Below, in pieces: positions 23,489 through 36,561 of a DNA stretch of 64,000 nt. A program made the translations under genes and the position numbers. The notes under the pieces were generated by a model. The model searched no databases. It had not been told where the DNA came from and saw only the letters and a list, made by a program, of their open reading frames with translations. Each line of letters opens with the position of its first letter. Position 1 is the stretch's first letter. Source of the DNA: Cocos nucifera (Eukaryota; Streptophyta; Magnoliopsida; Arecales; Arecaceae); the NCBI GenBank assembly GCA_006176705.1, contig QRFJ01000055.1, positions 1,364,001 through 1,428,000 on the forward strand, written 5' to 3'.

Positions 23489-24438
23489 TGTTGGCACATC
23501 ACCATGGCATCATCAAGCTATGATACTAATTATTATCCTAGCATCGCCAAGCTTCAATACCATATTGCGAAAATCTCTGAACTGTAGCATGGAAATGGAG
23601 AGATCTTTTGTTCTCTAAGGGCAGCATACCATAGATCATCACCTAGATCTATGCTGGGGTGCCTCCCTCCTTACGTTTGAGGGAGGCACCCCCTCTCTCT
23701 AGGGATTCTTTAAGAACCTAGGGCAACAACACAAGAGAGAAGAGAGAAGATAAATTGAGGAAGAAAATATTTGTATTCCAATCCGCATTATAAAATCCTA
23801 ATACAACTAATGTATTTATACATAGCTATTAGGCCTGACAAAAAACTTTCCTGACTAACCCAATACATGAAAGTACTCATCAAACCCATGTACACTCATG
23901 TCTCCCATGCTCTCATCCTCTGGATCTAAGCTCGATCCATACATGTGTTAGCCACCTTAAGACCTTATTAGACCAAGTCTTAAGATCCAAACAAAAAATT
24001 CTATCCAGTTCTGTTCGCCACTGTCGAGCCAGCTCTATCAGGAGCCAAGCTGGCTCGATTGCATATTATCCAAATCTTATCTTCTATCTGCTTGAGATAG
24101 CTAGCTCGACTGTACTCCGAGTCATCTCAATCTCAGCTCGAGCCGACTCGATGGTGTATCCGAGCTAGCTCGCCCGTGTGTCAACCTCTTATCTTGGCTA
24201 ATTCTTCTTATGACTTTAGTTCTTTGCTCCATCTTGTGTTTCAAATTTTTGGAGCACTTACCAAGCCCCTCAAGGTCCTCACACCTGAACCACGAGTCCG
24301 GGCAGGGCTACACCCCGCCTTCACTCTAAGACAACTCCTGTCCTAGTCCTAGGACTATACCTATCCTAGTCTTCTGGGGCTAATACATTAGCTTCTCCTA
24401 TGGCCTCCCAAGACTTAGGAGCACCACAAATCCTAACA
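23489..24438 (-). repeat. Right (5') LTR of element B
   Basis: 950 bp. A tataaata box is present on the minus strand at 23813-23820, followed by a leader with a gagaagagag stretch. It holds gagccagctc and ctcgagccgactcga words near 24025-24150. Confidence 0.9.
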
Positions 24439-24918
24439 GTATAATGTGTAGAAGGACTCTCCTTCTACATGCTCATGCCCAAAAAATCTAAAATATGTGC
24501 GATAAAAGAGAGGGGAGGCGAAGGGAATAGATAAGGCTTGCAAGTTAGAGTGGTTCCAACCTCCTACTTGAATTCAAAATTCAAGCAAAAACTCTATCTA
24601 ATCTCAATGCCAAAGATCAAGTCAAGGGGTGCCAAAATCCTTCTTTTTGCATGAGAAAACATACACATATTCTAAAATGGTGTGGAGAATAGTGTGGTCA
24701 AAATGTCAAAGTGCTAGACACAAGGAAGACTTCAAATTCAAATCTAATTTGACTTGTCCAAATTGGTTTCGTCTAAACTAATTTATCTAGATCTAATTAG
24801 ACTAGAATAAATTTAATCAAATTAGGTTCAATCCAACTCAATTAATTTCTAATCAAATTAGAAATTAATTAAGTTCAGATCCTGATTAAATTAGGATCGA
24901 ATCTTCCTTAGTGATTAG
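24439..24918 (-). repeat. C3 3' LTR, segment 3
   Basis: Continuation of the C3 LTR between element B and the Athila-like element. No gene is seen. It starts with the target copy gtata of element B and ends with the target copy attag of the Athila-like element. Confidence 0.6.
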
Positions 24919-26821
24919 TGATAAGTGCTAAAAATACACTAATAAAAGTATTAAATTATAAACTAAATTTATTTATTTTAAAAAATTAATATTTTTATTA
25001 ATATTATGTAGAAAAGTAGGCTATCAATAAGAAGATCTTATTTTTCTGATTCAGATAAAATAAGTTTCAAGCAAAACAGACTTCAAATAAGTCCAAAATT
25101 GAATTTCAAAGAAAATAAAAAAAATAAAAAAATTAATATTTAAATGTCGGCCGGTCCAGCTTAGCAAACTGGCTTGGCCCGACCGCATTCAGACCAATCC
25201 AACCGCTCAACCCACCTAAACTGCAGATGCCCGCTGTCGTCGCACTGATGTCAGGATTTTTCACGGCATACGGTGGACTGTTATAGTAACTGGAGCAAGG
25301 GCATTTTTGGTATTTCACACAGCAATGCATGCATTGATTCGTTGGCAAATGCGGTGGTCCATGCAAGAACGAGCTCACGATTGATCCATAAAGGGTATTC
25401 TAGGAATTTTGCTAGATCCGATGGATGTTGTTCACTAGGATTTGATTGAACGATCGATTTCTGTGCACTGATGGATGGTCCAGGCGGCTATCAGTTGAGA
25501 TCCGATGATGGAAGCTGAATCTAGTTTTCAATAAGCATCTGAAGCCATCTTTAAGCATGATCTGACAGCCTAGATTCGATCTTCAAGGCTGACCCAACGG
25601 TCCAAATGAATTCCAACTTGATTTGGATTTTTAAAATAATTTTTGAGTGATTTTTGGTCCATTTGATCAACATCCAACGGTTAGAATCGATCCAGGGCTC
25701 GTTTTGAGTTATTTTAAGAGTTTTAAACCCAATTTCAATGGGATTTCGATCCAAGACCATCCTAATTAGCCTATTTAAAGGCCTATTGCCTGCTGTTGCT
25801 AAAAAAGAAAAAGAAAAAAAGAAGAAGAAGTAGAGAGCCAGAGAGTTTAGAATTAGATAGAGTTGGGGAGATAGAGCAGAATAGAGAGTTTTAAGGAGAA
25901 AGAGGGAGAGGTCTGGAGAGAGTTTTTATTCTTTATTTTTTTTCTCTCTTCAAGATCAATCAAGTGGCTCTTCTTCTTCATCGAGTTCTCCACATCAAGA
26001 GCAACGGACGATCAATTTCAGCGAACAAACAGTCTAATTTCTTCATATTTTTTATTTTATTTGCTATTTTTGATCTTGTTACCATGAACTAAATTTATTT
26101 TATTAAGGTTAAGATGTAGTCACTTTTTTGATGCAATATTTAGTATGATTTACTTTTAATTTTATATTTTATTCATGAGGAGTATATAAATCTATTCTTA
26201 ATGCTTTTAGATTACTAGCCATCTTCTTTGATTTGATGGACATAGATGATATGGATCAAGTACATCTATGTCGATACTTCTTGATTTATATACCTTGTAT
26301 CATGAATCGTATTAGAATTCATATGCATATGAAAATTTTAGTACGCTTTGGATGCAATGTATTTTAATTAGAAGGTTTCACAAAACTTAAAGCATTAGTA
26401 TTTATTTAAATTATGTCTGGATCAAAGGGTAGTCGATAAATATTGATAGTTTTGCTATGCCTGGACCAAAAGATAGTGAATAACTTAGGAGACTCCACCG
26501 TCACATGAAACAAAATTAATCTAATTTATATAAATACTTAAATATTATATTGATTAAGTTGGTGAATCGATTTTCTTAGTAATCTATTGCTCTTGAGTTT
26601 AAAATCCTAAAAATTATACACTTTATTTTCTTATAATTTATTAATTTATTTCTTTATTTTTTTTATTTTTCTTAATTTTTATAAATTGATTATCTAAATA
26701 AAGCTTAGAAAAGAGTTTTTTAATACTTATTTTTTAATCCTCTAGGGATGATACTCTACTCAGTTACTTTATTATTTGATCGACTGGTGTACTTGCCATA
26801 GCTATAGATTAGCATGCATCA
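24919..26821 (+). repeat. 5' LTR of element E
   Basis: Contains a ctatttaaag TATA-like box at 25771-25780, followed 20-40 bases later by purine-rich transcribed leader sequence. The box is conserved at 31251-31260 in the other copy. The open frames inside the LTR are chance. Confidence 0.92.
25771..25780 (+). promoter_or_regulatory. TATA-like box in the 5' LTR of element E
   Basis: ctatttaaag lies in the middle of the LTR and is unchanged in the 3' LTR, the expected place for the U3/R promoter. Position and sequence only. Confidence 0.55.
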
Positions 26822-26827
26822 AATTTT

Positions 26828-26844
26828 TGGCACCATTGTTGGAG
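26828..26844 (+). promoter_or_regulatory. Primer-binding site of element E, tRNA-Asp type
   Basis: tggcaccattgttggag, six bases after the LTR. It differs from the Athila tRNA-Asp site mostly by transitions. Confidence 0.65.
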
Positions 26845-26942
26845 ATTATGTCTAAAATAATATTAAAATTTTGATCTTTGCTTTACTTTAGAATTTTATT
26901 TTTAATTTTTATTCTTACTTTATTTTTAGATTTGTTTAGTGC

Positions 26943-28440
26943 ATGACACGTACTGGATATAGTAACTTACTACCTTTAGACCCAAAAATCGAGAGGACCA
27001 TTAGAAGACTATAACAAGAAAGGAACATAGCAGTTGAAGATCCTAATGACATCAATCTGAAATTGGATATGGCGATCGAGGAACGGCAAGAAGCTATTCG
27101 AGTGGCACATCATCCATTAAATGATTACATCATACCATCTGTAGTCGATGCAGCTTCGAGCATCAGGAGATCGCTTGTGCAAGCGAACAACTTCGAAATA
27201 AAATCAATAATGATTCAGATAATTCAATCAACTATCCAATTCAGTGGACACGTGCATGATTATCCGAATGTCCATATTTTTAATTTTCTTGAACTTTATG
27301 ATACCTTTAAAATTAATGAGGTGTCAGATGATGCTATTAGATTATGACTTTTTTCTTTTTCTTTATGGGATAAAGCTAAAAGTTGGCTTCATTCTCTTCC
27401 TATAGGTTCTATCACAACTTGGGATGTCCTAACCTAAAAATTCTTAGCCAAGTACTTTCTACCTTTCAAGACTACAAAGATGCACAATAATATCACTTCT
27501 TTTATGCAGATGGACATGGAGACACTATATGAGGCTTGGGAGTATTTTAAGGAACTGCTGAGGAGATGTCCACATCATCAACTACCTGTATGGCTTAGGT
27601 ACAAACTTTCTATAATAGTTTATCTCCTATTAATCATTCTATGATTGATGCAGTAGCAGGAGAAACCATTAACCAAAAAATAGAGGAAGAAGTCTTTGAT
27701 CTAATCGATGAGATGGCATCAAATAGCTATTAGTGGCAAACAGAATACATGATACCGAGAAGACCAGCAGCTGTGTAGGAAGTGGATTGAGTTCCAACTT
27801 TATTAGCTAAAATTGCAGCCCTTAGAGCTAAAGTCAATAATATAAAAAAATAGCTATGCACATTCAAAGCATCACTAGTGATCTATGTGTAAGAGGATAT
27901 GATACAAGTGACTGTCAGACGGGTAATCCTTTTGCTAAAGCATCTGATACTGCTAACTATCTTGATAATTTTTTTAGGCTGCATCAAAATAATTCCTTCT
28001 CCAACACATATAATCAAGGATGGAGATAGCATCCAAATTTCTCGTGGAGCAATCAAAATACAGTACAATAGCCACCCCTGCGATTCCAAGCACCTAAGGA
28101 GAAGCCTGATATGGAGGAGCTGATGGTCAAATTCATGCAAAACCAAGAAGCAACTATAAAAAATCTAAAAAACAAACTCAGGCAAGACCAAGCAACAGCA
28201 GCAATTCAAAACTTGAAGATGCAAGTAGGATAGATGGCTAAGATAATCTCCGAGAGACCACAAGGATCCTTGCCTAGCAACATAGAGACCAATCCGAGGG
28301 AGCACATCAATGCTATTACCTTAAGAAATGATAAAGAGTTGGAGGAGCCACATCAGAAGAAAGAGACTGAAGAGCCAACTACAAATAAAGAAAAGCCAAC
28401 TAATGTTCATCAGTCACCTAAACAACTAGCAAATGGATAG
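26943..28440 (+). pseudogene. Element E gag (Ty3/gypsy capsid)
   Basis: The likely start is ATG at 26943 (MTRTGYSNLLPLDPKIERTI); a stop follows after about 23 codons and several more later. An open part (27063-27347) holds SGHVHDYPNVHIFNFLELYD. The core is AKSWLHSLPIGSITTWDVLT, KYFLPFKTTKMHNNITSF and LYEAWEYFKELLRRCPHHQL (27375-27590), the conserved retrotransposon gag domain. The C-terminal part (28234-28440) has NAITLRNDKELEEP, the LRSGK-like phrase of Athila-type gag. It would form the capsid. No zinc knuckle is seen. Confidence 0.9.
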
Positions 28441-28589
28441 TCTCTGGGTATAAAATTTGTTGATCCAAATGTGAAGCCCTACATGCCACCACTACCATTT
28501 CTAGAAAGACAAATTCAGCATCTAGATAAGAAATTCTTAAAATTTTAAAAAATTTATATATTAATATTTGTTTTGTAGATGCTATTACT

Positions 28590-29054
28590 TAGATGCCTAG
28601 GTATGCTAAGTTCCTCAAAAAAATTCTTACCAATAAGAAAAAGCTGAAAGAGCATGAGATAGTTAACTTGAATGAAGAATGCTCAGCAATACTTCAAAAT
28701 AAATTACCACAAAAGCTAAAGGATCCAGAGAGTTTTACTATCCCTTGCATTATTGGTGATTATATTTTTGATAAAGTTTTATGTGATTTAGGAGCAAGTA
28801 TTAATCTCATACCTTTTTCTATTTTCAGAAAGCTGGGTCTAGGAGAATCGAAGCCTACCACTATCACTCTTCAACTAGTTGACAGATCCATCAAATATCC
28901 AAGAGGTATAATAGAGGATGTCTTGGTAAAGGTAAATAAATTTATTTTTTCTATTAATTTTATTGTTCTTGATATGGAAGAAGATATTAATGCATCCCTT
29001 ATCTTAGGGAGATCCTTTTTAGCTACTGCAGGAGCTTTAATAGATGTTCAATAA
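28590..29054 (+). pseudogene. Element E aspartic protease
   Basis: An open frame of 153 residues contains VLCDLGASINLIPFSIFRKL (catalytic Asp at 28785-28787, Asp-Leu-Gly in place of Asp-Ser/Thr-Gly, a form normal for Athila-like proteases), TLQLVDRSIKYPRGIIEDVL and VLDMEEDINASLILGRSFLA. All catalytic and flap landmarks are present over the full domain. It would cleave the gag precursor. It ends at a stop at 29055; no reverse transcriptase follows, only non-coding sequence. The frame itself is open, but the upstream gag frame is broken, so it is listed as part of a dead polyprotein. Confidence 0.92.
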
Positions 29055-30383
29055 GAAAAATTAATTCTTGGAGTCCAAGATGAACAAGTTACTTTTAATA
29101 TTTTTAAAGTTATTAAACATTCCAATGATAATCAAACTTATTTTCGAATAGATGATATTGACAAATCAGTATATGAGAATTCTATAGAAAATAGATTTGA
29201 GACTATGAAAGCTAGCAATATCTAATTAAAAGAAGATTTGACCAAATATGAAAGTATTCTGATTGAAATGGCACCGGATTGATTCTGCCTAGAACTCCAA
29301 GAAAGTCAAGCTGAAGACTATAAATCAGAACTACTAGACAAATTATTATTATTTTTTTAGTTTTGATCATTTTTTTTACTTTTTAGTAATTTATTGTTGC
29401 TCTTTTACTGCTTTGGTGTGTATTTTCAATTTTGTAGAGAAAAATCAATAAGAACTCAAGCCAAATTTCAAAGCTTCAAAGAACTAGACTGAACTAAATC
29501 AGGTGCATTCCTTCCTATCTCTTATTACATCCTTATTTTACTTTCTCCATTGATATAATGTAGAATAAGTTGGGGGTAGAAAAAAATTTTGAAAAAAAAA
29601 ATATTAACCATGTGTCAAAAAGAAAATCTTAAGCAAGATAGATTAGGAAAAATGATAAAAGTTAGAAGTATTTGCTAATGAATGTAGAGAATCAAGAAGA
29701 AGATTAGTTGGTCTGATTTTTAGAAGTTTACTTAGGTCACCTAAAGACTATTAGCACTTCTATTTGCACATGCACACTAATAAGGCAAAGCAGATGTTGA
29801 TTATAAGGCCAATTGAAGATTCAATTATCACTAAAAATTGATAATTAATATATATTCTAATCAAAAAAATTTGAATTTAAGAAAAGAGCTATCCATCCAA
29901 AAATAAAGTGCAAAAGATAGAGTATATGTGGATTGCCTAAAGCTTAGTAACTAGATCTCTGCACCTAGGTCAAGTATGGAGATTCATATAAAATGATGGA
30001 GGGAAGGCTAGGATGCTCGGCACAAAAAAAAAAAAATGAGACAGTGTGAAAGCTACTTTAATTCATGAGTTTAAATTAGAAATATATAGAAAATTAATTA
30101 AAATAGATGATCAGAGAAGATACTTTTGTCCTTTAAATTAAATACTGAAATGCTAAGTTAGTCATCACGAATACAAGTATTGTAGATCTTTAGATATACT
30201 CTAAAATTTTTTTTAATTATACTGACTGTGAAATTGGCTTTTGAAGCTCAATGCTTAGTTAGTGGTATTTTCTAAACTTTTTTATCTTTAATCCTAGCTC
30301 TATTTTTGTAAAAGAGGATCTTATTGAAACATGGTATTAAATAAAGCATTGCTAGGAGACTAGCAATGATTAATTGGAGGATA
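29055..30383 (+). other. Non-coding 3' internal region of element E
   Basis: A short decayed coding tail (DCF/LELQES-like, near 29280-29310) follows the protease; the rest has no domain. The pol region is missing without visible scar. A purine-rich ttggaggata ends at 30383 and is the probable polypurine tract. Confidence 0.65.
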
Positions 30384-32296
30384 CGATAAGTGCTAAAAAT
30401 ATACTAATAAAAATATTAAATTATAAAATAAATTTATTTATTTTTAAAAAATTAATATTTTTATTAATCTTGTGTAGGAAAGAAGGTTGTCAACAAGAAG
30501 ATCTTATTTTTTTGGTTTAGATGAAAGAAGTTTCAAGCAAAACGGACTTCAAACAAGCTCGAAATTAAATTTCAAAAAACATGAAGAAAAAAATAAAAAA
30601 AATTAATATTTAAATATCGGTTGATTCGATTCAAATCGGCTCAACAAATTGGCCCGATCCGATCGCATTCAGACCAACCTAACCACTCAGCCCACCTGAA
30701 CCGCAAATGCCCCGCTGTCATCATGCTGACATCAGGATTTTTTGCAGCGTACGGTGGACCGCTATAGTAACCAGAGCTGGGACATTTTCAATATTTCACA
30801 CAGCAATGCGTGCACTGATTCATTGGTAAATGCGGTGGTCCATGCAATATCGAGCTCGCGATTGGTCCATAAAGGGTATTCTAGGAATTTTGTTGGATCC
30901 AATGGATGCTGTTCACTGGGATTTGATTGAATGGTCAATTTCTATGCACTAATGGATGGTCCAGATGGCTGCAAGTTGAGATTCGATGGTGGAGGCTGAA
31001 TCTAGTTTTAAATAAGCATCTGAAGCCATCTTTAAGCGCGATCTAATGGCCCAGATTCGATCTTCAAGGATGATCCAATGGTCCAAATGAATTTCAACTT
31101 GATTTGGATTTTTAAATGGTTTTTGTATGATTTTTGGCCCATTTGATTGACATCCAATGGTCAGAATTGATCTAGGGCTCTTTCTGAGTTATTTTGAGAG
31201 TTTTAAACCTGATTTCAATGGGATTTTGACCCAAGACCATCCTGATTAGCCTATTTAAAGGCCTGCCACCTGTTGTTGCCAAAAAAGAAGAAAAAAAATA
31301 AGAAGAAGTAGAGAGCCAGAGAGTTTAGAATTAGACAGAGTTGGGGAGATAGTGCAGAATAGAGAGTTTTAGGAAGATAGAGGGAGAGGTCTGGAGAGAG
31401 TTTTTGTTCTTTATTTTCTTTTCTCTCTTCAACATCAATCAAGCGGCTCTTCTTCTTCATCGATTCTCCACACCAAGAGCAACGGACGATAAATTTCAGC
31501 GAACAAACAGTCTAATTTCTTCATGCTTTTTATTTTATTTACCATTTTTGATCTTGTTACCATGAACTAAATTTATTTTACTAAGGCTAAGGTGTAGCCA
31601 CTCTTTTGATGCAATATTCAGTATGATTTGCTTTTAATTTTATATTTTGTTCATGAGGAGCATATAAATATATTCTTAATGCTTTTAGATTATTGACCAT
31701 CTTCTAATTGATTTGATGGGCATAAATGATATGGACCAAGTACGTCTATGTCGATGCTTCTTGATTTATATACCTTGTTTCATAAATTGAATTAGAATTC
31801 ATATGCATGTAGAAATTTTAGTGCACTTTGGACACAGCGTATTTTAATTAGAGTATTTCACGAAACTTAAAGCATCAATATTTATTTAAATTATGCCTGG
31901 ACCAAAGGATAGTCAATAAATATTGATAATTTTGCTATGCCTGAACCAAAGGATAGTGAATAACTTAGGAGACTCCATCGTCATATGAAATAAAATTAAT
32001 CTAATTTATATAAATACTTAAATATTATATTGATTAAGTTGGTGAATCGATTGTCTTACTAACCTATTGCTCTTGAGTTTAAAATCCTAAAAATTATGCA
32101 CTCTATTTTCTTACAATTTATTAATTTATTTTTTTTCTTATTTTTCTTAATTCTTATAAATTGATTATCTAAATAAAGCTTAGGAAAGAGATTTTTAGTA
32201 CTTATTTTTCAATTCTCTAGGGATGATATTTTACTTACTTACTTTATTACTTGATCGACTGGTGCACTTGTTATAGCTATAGATTAGTATGCATCA
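30384..32296 (+). repeat. 3' LTR of element E
   Basis: Matches 24919-26821 over the full length with scattered substitutions. Starts CGATAAGTGC (TG changed to CG). Confidence 0.92.
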
Positions 32297-32746
32297 ATTA
32301 GGTTATCTCATAACCTAATTGGATCAAATCCAATCGAATCAAATTCAATCAGATTTGATTGAATCCTCATCATTTAATCAAATTAAGCTAATTAAAAAAC
32401 TAATTTTTAATTAATCCTCCAATAATATCAAAGTTTCAGTCCAGTGTAACTCGAGAAAGAAGAATTTCAGTCCAGTAGGACTCCGATCATAGAGTCCCAG
32501 TCCAGTGGAACTCTTGACCATAAAGTCTCAAACTATTGGAACTCTTGATCTACCATCAGATTAGGTAGAAACTTCTATTATGTGTAAATCTATAGGTTCG
32601 AAGTCTAAGCTAGTAGCATAGGAACCTATTCCTGTACTAATAGATACGACCATCTAGCAGTAGTACACGACGTTCGGATAGGTAAAATAGTCGTAAAGCA
32701 ACATTGATGAATCTGTGGCTATGGTTACCATATAATTCATCCCTAT
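32297..32746 (-). repeat. C3 3' LTR, segment 2
   Basis: Continuation of the C3 LTR between elements E and F. It contains the word cagtcca(gt) repeated several times near 32433-32510 in plus orientation. No gene is seen. Confidence 0.6.
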
Positions 32747-34078
32747 TGGGAATAAAATAACCCTAGCCAAAATCCAATAAGATGATCGAGCTTGATATGA
32801 CTTCATCTGACATTGCAATAGTTGTGGTTGAACTTCTATTAAACTATTTTAGCTCAAAGGAGTTGATCTTCAAGCCATGTATGCTGGATGAACTTCTTAG
32901 TGAAAATTTTTTTTCCTTTCTTAGTAATTGCAAAACTCCTTCAAGGTATGATGAATTCCATCTAGCCAAACCTGAATAGCAAAGGGCATGTGACTAACTC
33001 TGGTCCTGATGACGATAGAGCCTAGTCAAAGATTGAACCTTAACATTTACTGATTTCATCTACGATGAACCTTGAGTGTGGTCGAATCCCTTTATGGCAT
33101 ACAATATATTAATTTTGCAGCAGGAACCTCGCCCAGCCAAATTTTTCTCATCATATCCTATCCTGATCGAGCTTCTTTACTCTATTGATAATGGCAAAGC
33201 CCTTATGTGGTCGAATTCCTTCTCCTCTTTCTGATAATTACAGATATAGCCAGCTTGCGCCATGCATGTTGACCAGATGAATTTGAATAGTGAAAGGATC
33301 TCATTATCAGCATGATCTGATTTTCAATCCAGAATAGTAGCCACCCCATAATGAGTCACGACACTCCTTCAATCCAAACTTTGGCCAATCTTGAAGGCTA
33401 CAGAGCTTCTAAAAAATAAAATGTTCATCTAACGGTCTTAAAGTCAGTCGAACTTCTTTAGAGAATCTGATAAGTTCAACATTCTCCTCCCTAGCCTCCA
33501 ACTTGAAAGCCCTTATCAATCCCTGGCCGACTTCAAATATGGACGAACTCCTCGAAATTGGCTGAACTTCTTACAGCTATTAAAGGTAGTACCAATAGAT
33601 TCTAACCAAGTGCCAGATTTGCCATTTGCGATTCACAAGTCAATCTCTAAGTTTAGCCCACCTAGCTTCAAGTTCTTTATCCTAACACACGGCCTTCTAA
33701 TAAGTGTAGAAGCTGCATCCGAACTCCAACAAATAAAACTCAACTACCTACAAGTCACGATAAATGACAGTCCACTCTTTGTAACAAACTTCATGTGGCC
33801 TAAGCAACCTACTAACATTCTATTATAGCTGTCACTTTTATTCTATTATAGGCTTTGTCTATATAAGAGATCCTCCAGATATATTTTTTCTAAGCTCTCC
33901 TCCCTCTCTAAATTCTTCTAAGTACTCCATTCTTATTGGTAGAAGAACTAACTTGACCATTAGAGAGTCCTACCGGAGCCACCCACCTTTGGTTTGGACT
34001 TTGCTTATGAGTCTCATCGGTGACCTCATCTTCACTAGCTCTAATGAACTTTGGTGTCAGCATCATTTTCTGCACCAA
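32747..34078 (+). repeat. 5' LTR of Tat element F
   Basis: Begins tgggaataaaataa and ends ctgcacca(a). A tatataaga box lies at 33860-33868 about 220 bases before the end and is conserved in the other copy. Small open frames here are chance. Confidence 0.88.
33860..33868 (+). promoter_or_regulatory. TATA box of the 5' LTR of element F
   Basis: tatataaga, also present in the 3' LTR at 46947-46955. It is well placed to start the genomic RNA near 33890. Confidence 0.65.
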
Positions 34079-34083
34079 AAGAA

Positions 34084-34100
34084 TTGGCACTAGAGGAAGA
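34084..34100 (+). promoter_or_regulatory. Primer-binding site of element F
   Basis: ttggcactagaggaag lies about six bases after the LTR. The form resembles the ttggcgctagaaggag-type site of plant Tat/RIRE2-like elements. I did not assign the tRNA. Confidence 0.6.
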
Positions 34101-35490
34101 AATGCTGAATCCTTGTTCTTAAAGGAGTATCTAGTCATGTTCATCTTCTTCTTCTCCTTTCTAATTCTATAATTCTTTCTTCTCTAATCTTTCTTGTGAT
34201 CTGCTAAGATGCCACTCAAGAGAAATTTAACCCAGCAATCCACCATCTCTACTGCTAGATCTTAGCCTGATCAATCTATTCCAACTTCATTGCCGACACC
34301 ACAACCCCCATTAGCAGCCATGGTGGCTCTGGAGCAATTCAACTTACTGATGCAATAGATTAAGGACCTTACTGAAGCAGTATAGGCCATGCAGCAGCTT
34401 TCAATACTAGTTCAATTAGAAAGACCCTCATTGGAATGTTGAGATTCGATGCCAGAAAGATCCACCTTGGCGAGTCAGCCGATGACCCTCGAAAAGAAGA
34501 AGCAGAGAGCGAAAAGTTCTTGTTCGGATCATGATTTCATTCCTGGAGAATCATCACCTTTTTCAGCCAGCCATGCTTTGAGATCCATGATCGAGATGAT
34601 ATTCTTGATCAGAAGCTTCAAGAAATGAACCAGTGGATCGATGAACTCCATCACGTTGCCCCCACTCACCATGATGAGATCTATACCGACCCTCCTTTCT
34701 CTATCCACATCATGCAGGAGTCCATCCCACTGAACTTCAATTTTTTTTAGTTTGAAAGTTATGATGAGACCACTGACCTAGTCGACCATCTTAAAACTTT
34801 TAAAACTATATGCTACTCCATGGCGCGCCTGATGTCATTCTATGCCGAGCTTTTTCCTCCACTCTAAAGGAAGCAGCAAGAAACTCATACTCGAGCCTCA
34901 AATCAGATACCATCTTTTCTTTTGATCAGCTGAGCCATCAATTCATGATATATTTTATCAGTAGTCGGAGTCAAAGATGAGGCTCGGTCTTCCTCATCAA
35001 TACTAAGTAGAAAGAAGGAGAGTCCATTTGAGCTTATGTTAGCTACTTTAATACTACTACTTTAGAGGTCCAAAACTTGGACCAATGTGTTGTTATGGCC
35101 ACACTGAAGGGTGGCCTCCAGAAGAATGAACTTCTTTTCTCTTTGGAGAAGAAATATCCTTAGGATTTTGCCGATATGCTGGCCCGAGCTCAGGCTACAC
35201 ATGAGTGGAACAAGCCATCAAACTAAAAGATGAAGAGACTGCGGGAGAGCGATAGATGGGTGAATCTAGTAGGCCCACGATCATTAAGAAGCTAAGTGAA
35301 GCTCAGCCACACTCTAGAATCCCACCTGAGCGTAGAAGAGCTTGGATTCCTCCATGAGCTCACTGATAGAGAAGCCCTGATCAGAGGGCATGGTAGAACT
35401 CCTCTTCTTGATGATTTCACAACTATGCTCTTTTGAATGCTCCCAATATTCAAGTGCTGATGGAAATAAAGGAGTAGCTATCGAGGTCAG

Positions 35491-36547
35491 TGTTGGAATC
35501 TTGCACCTTGAGATTCGATCAATAATAAGTCAAGAACGACATTCAGAAGCCATGAGAAAAAGATCAGCCAATATAGTTGGGCTGGCTCGAATACGCAGTC
35601 GAGCTGGTTCAGGATAAGATCGAGCCGGCTTGAGGTGGATCCAAGCCAGCTCTCTCAGGCGGATAGAAAGTTATGCTCGAGTGAGATGCAGTCGAGTCGG
35701 CCCGACTATGGATCGAGCCAGCTCGACAGAGGCAAACAACATGGATGAATAGCATACATGGGCATGCATGTGCAAGTCTTTTCATGGGGTCTACAGCCTC
35801 TGATTCATGGATCAGGTCTAGTCATGGGGTCTATGGAGCTATTATGCTATCTAGCAGCCAGGAGAGCACGCGGGAGTTGATTGGATGACTATTGGATTGA
35901 TCAGGACTTATAAGAAGATCAGACGACCTAAGAAGAAAGAAGTCTTGGAAAAACCTCTTAGGTGGTGTAGAGACAAGACAGGGAGCGCTGGAGTACTATA
36001 GTAGCACCTTCTTGAAGGCATGGGAGGTTGATAGAGGCTCGACAGTGCAGCAGTCGAGGAGAGTATCTCAGCATAGTGTGCCAAGGGCTTCTCAGGAAGA
36101 TCAAGCATCAGATCTCAGGAAGAGCCAGGGGTCTCAAGGAGCACCAGGAGCATCAAGAAAGTTGGGAGTGTTCTAGAATGGTGGGGTTGCCTAGGGACAG
36201 AGGCTGGGGCTTGATGTAGAGGCTCAGAGGATCACAGAGTGTCCAGGGATGTTGAGGGCCCTAGACTGATAGATCTGTGAGGGGGATCTTCTTGGAATTA
36301 CTTTGAGAGCATTGTATGGGTGAGTGCTTCTAGATCTTGGTGAGTTAAGATTGTATCTTCTCTATTATTCTTTCTCGGTAGTGAAGCATTACATGTCCGG
36401 TGGATGTAGGCACTTGGACTGAATCATGTATATGGTTGTGTTTATTTGTCTTTTTCTATCTTTTCATAGCAACAGGTGGTGCCATATCTTCTACAGATAA
36501 TCTTGAGTGGGTGATCCATGTACCGCAGTTGTGGATCTATCCTAACA
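35491..36547 (+). repeat. 5' LTR of element T
   Basis: Carries several gagccggctc/gagccagctcga words (35580-35730). Matches 36857-37909. Related in part to the LTR and the internal region of element B on the other strand. Confidence 0.92.
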
Positions 36548-36548
36548 A

Positions 36549-36561
36549 TAGTATCAGAGCC
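36549..36561 (+). promoter_or_regulatory. Primer-binding site of element T (Met type)
   Basis: tagtatcagagcc, one base after the LTR; one change from the canonical site. Confidence 0.82.

Larger units (their letters stand above)
15370..24438 (-). mobile_element. Non-autonomous Copia-like LTR element B (minus strand), with a Copia element inside its 3' LTR
   Basis: The left LTR (15370-16195 continued at 21779-21895) and the right LTR (23489-24438) both run TGTTRG...TAACA in outline and match over their whole length (about 943 and 950 bp). The flanks are gtatg (15365-15369) and gtata (24439-24443), a 4/5 matching duplication. A tRNA-Met primer site lies at 23476-23487 and a purine-rich tract at 21896-21908 on the minus strand, so the element runs right to left. 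The internal region is only 1.6 kb and has no recognisable pol. Another Copia (16196-21773) is inserted in its left LTR, giving 3.5 kb of its own sequence. Confidence 0.87.
24919..32296 (+). mobile_element. Athila-like gypsy element E with gag and protease only
   Basis: LTRs at 24919-26821 (1903 bp) and 30384-32296 (1913 bp) run TGATAAGTGC ... TGCATCA; the first T of the right copy has become C. A perfect 5-bp duplication attag flanks it (24914-24918 and 32297-32301). A tRNA-Asp-like primer site follows the left LTR. The 3.56-kb internal region encodes gag and aspartic protease but no reverse transcriptase, RNase H or integrase. This layout corresponds to non-autonomous gag-carrying elements that use enzymes in trans. 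Confidence 0.92.
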
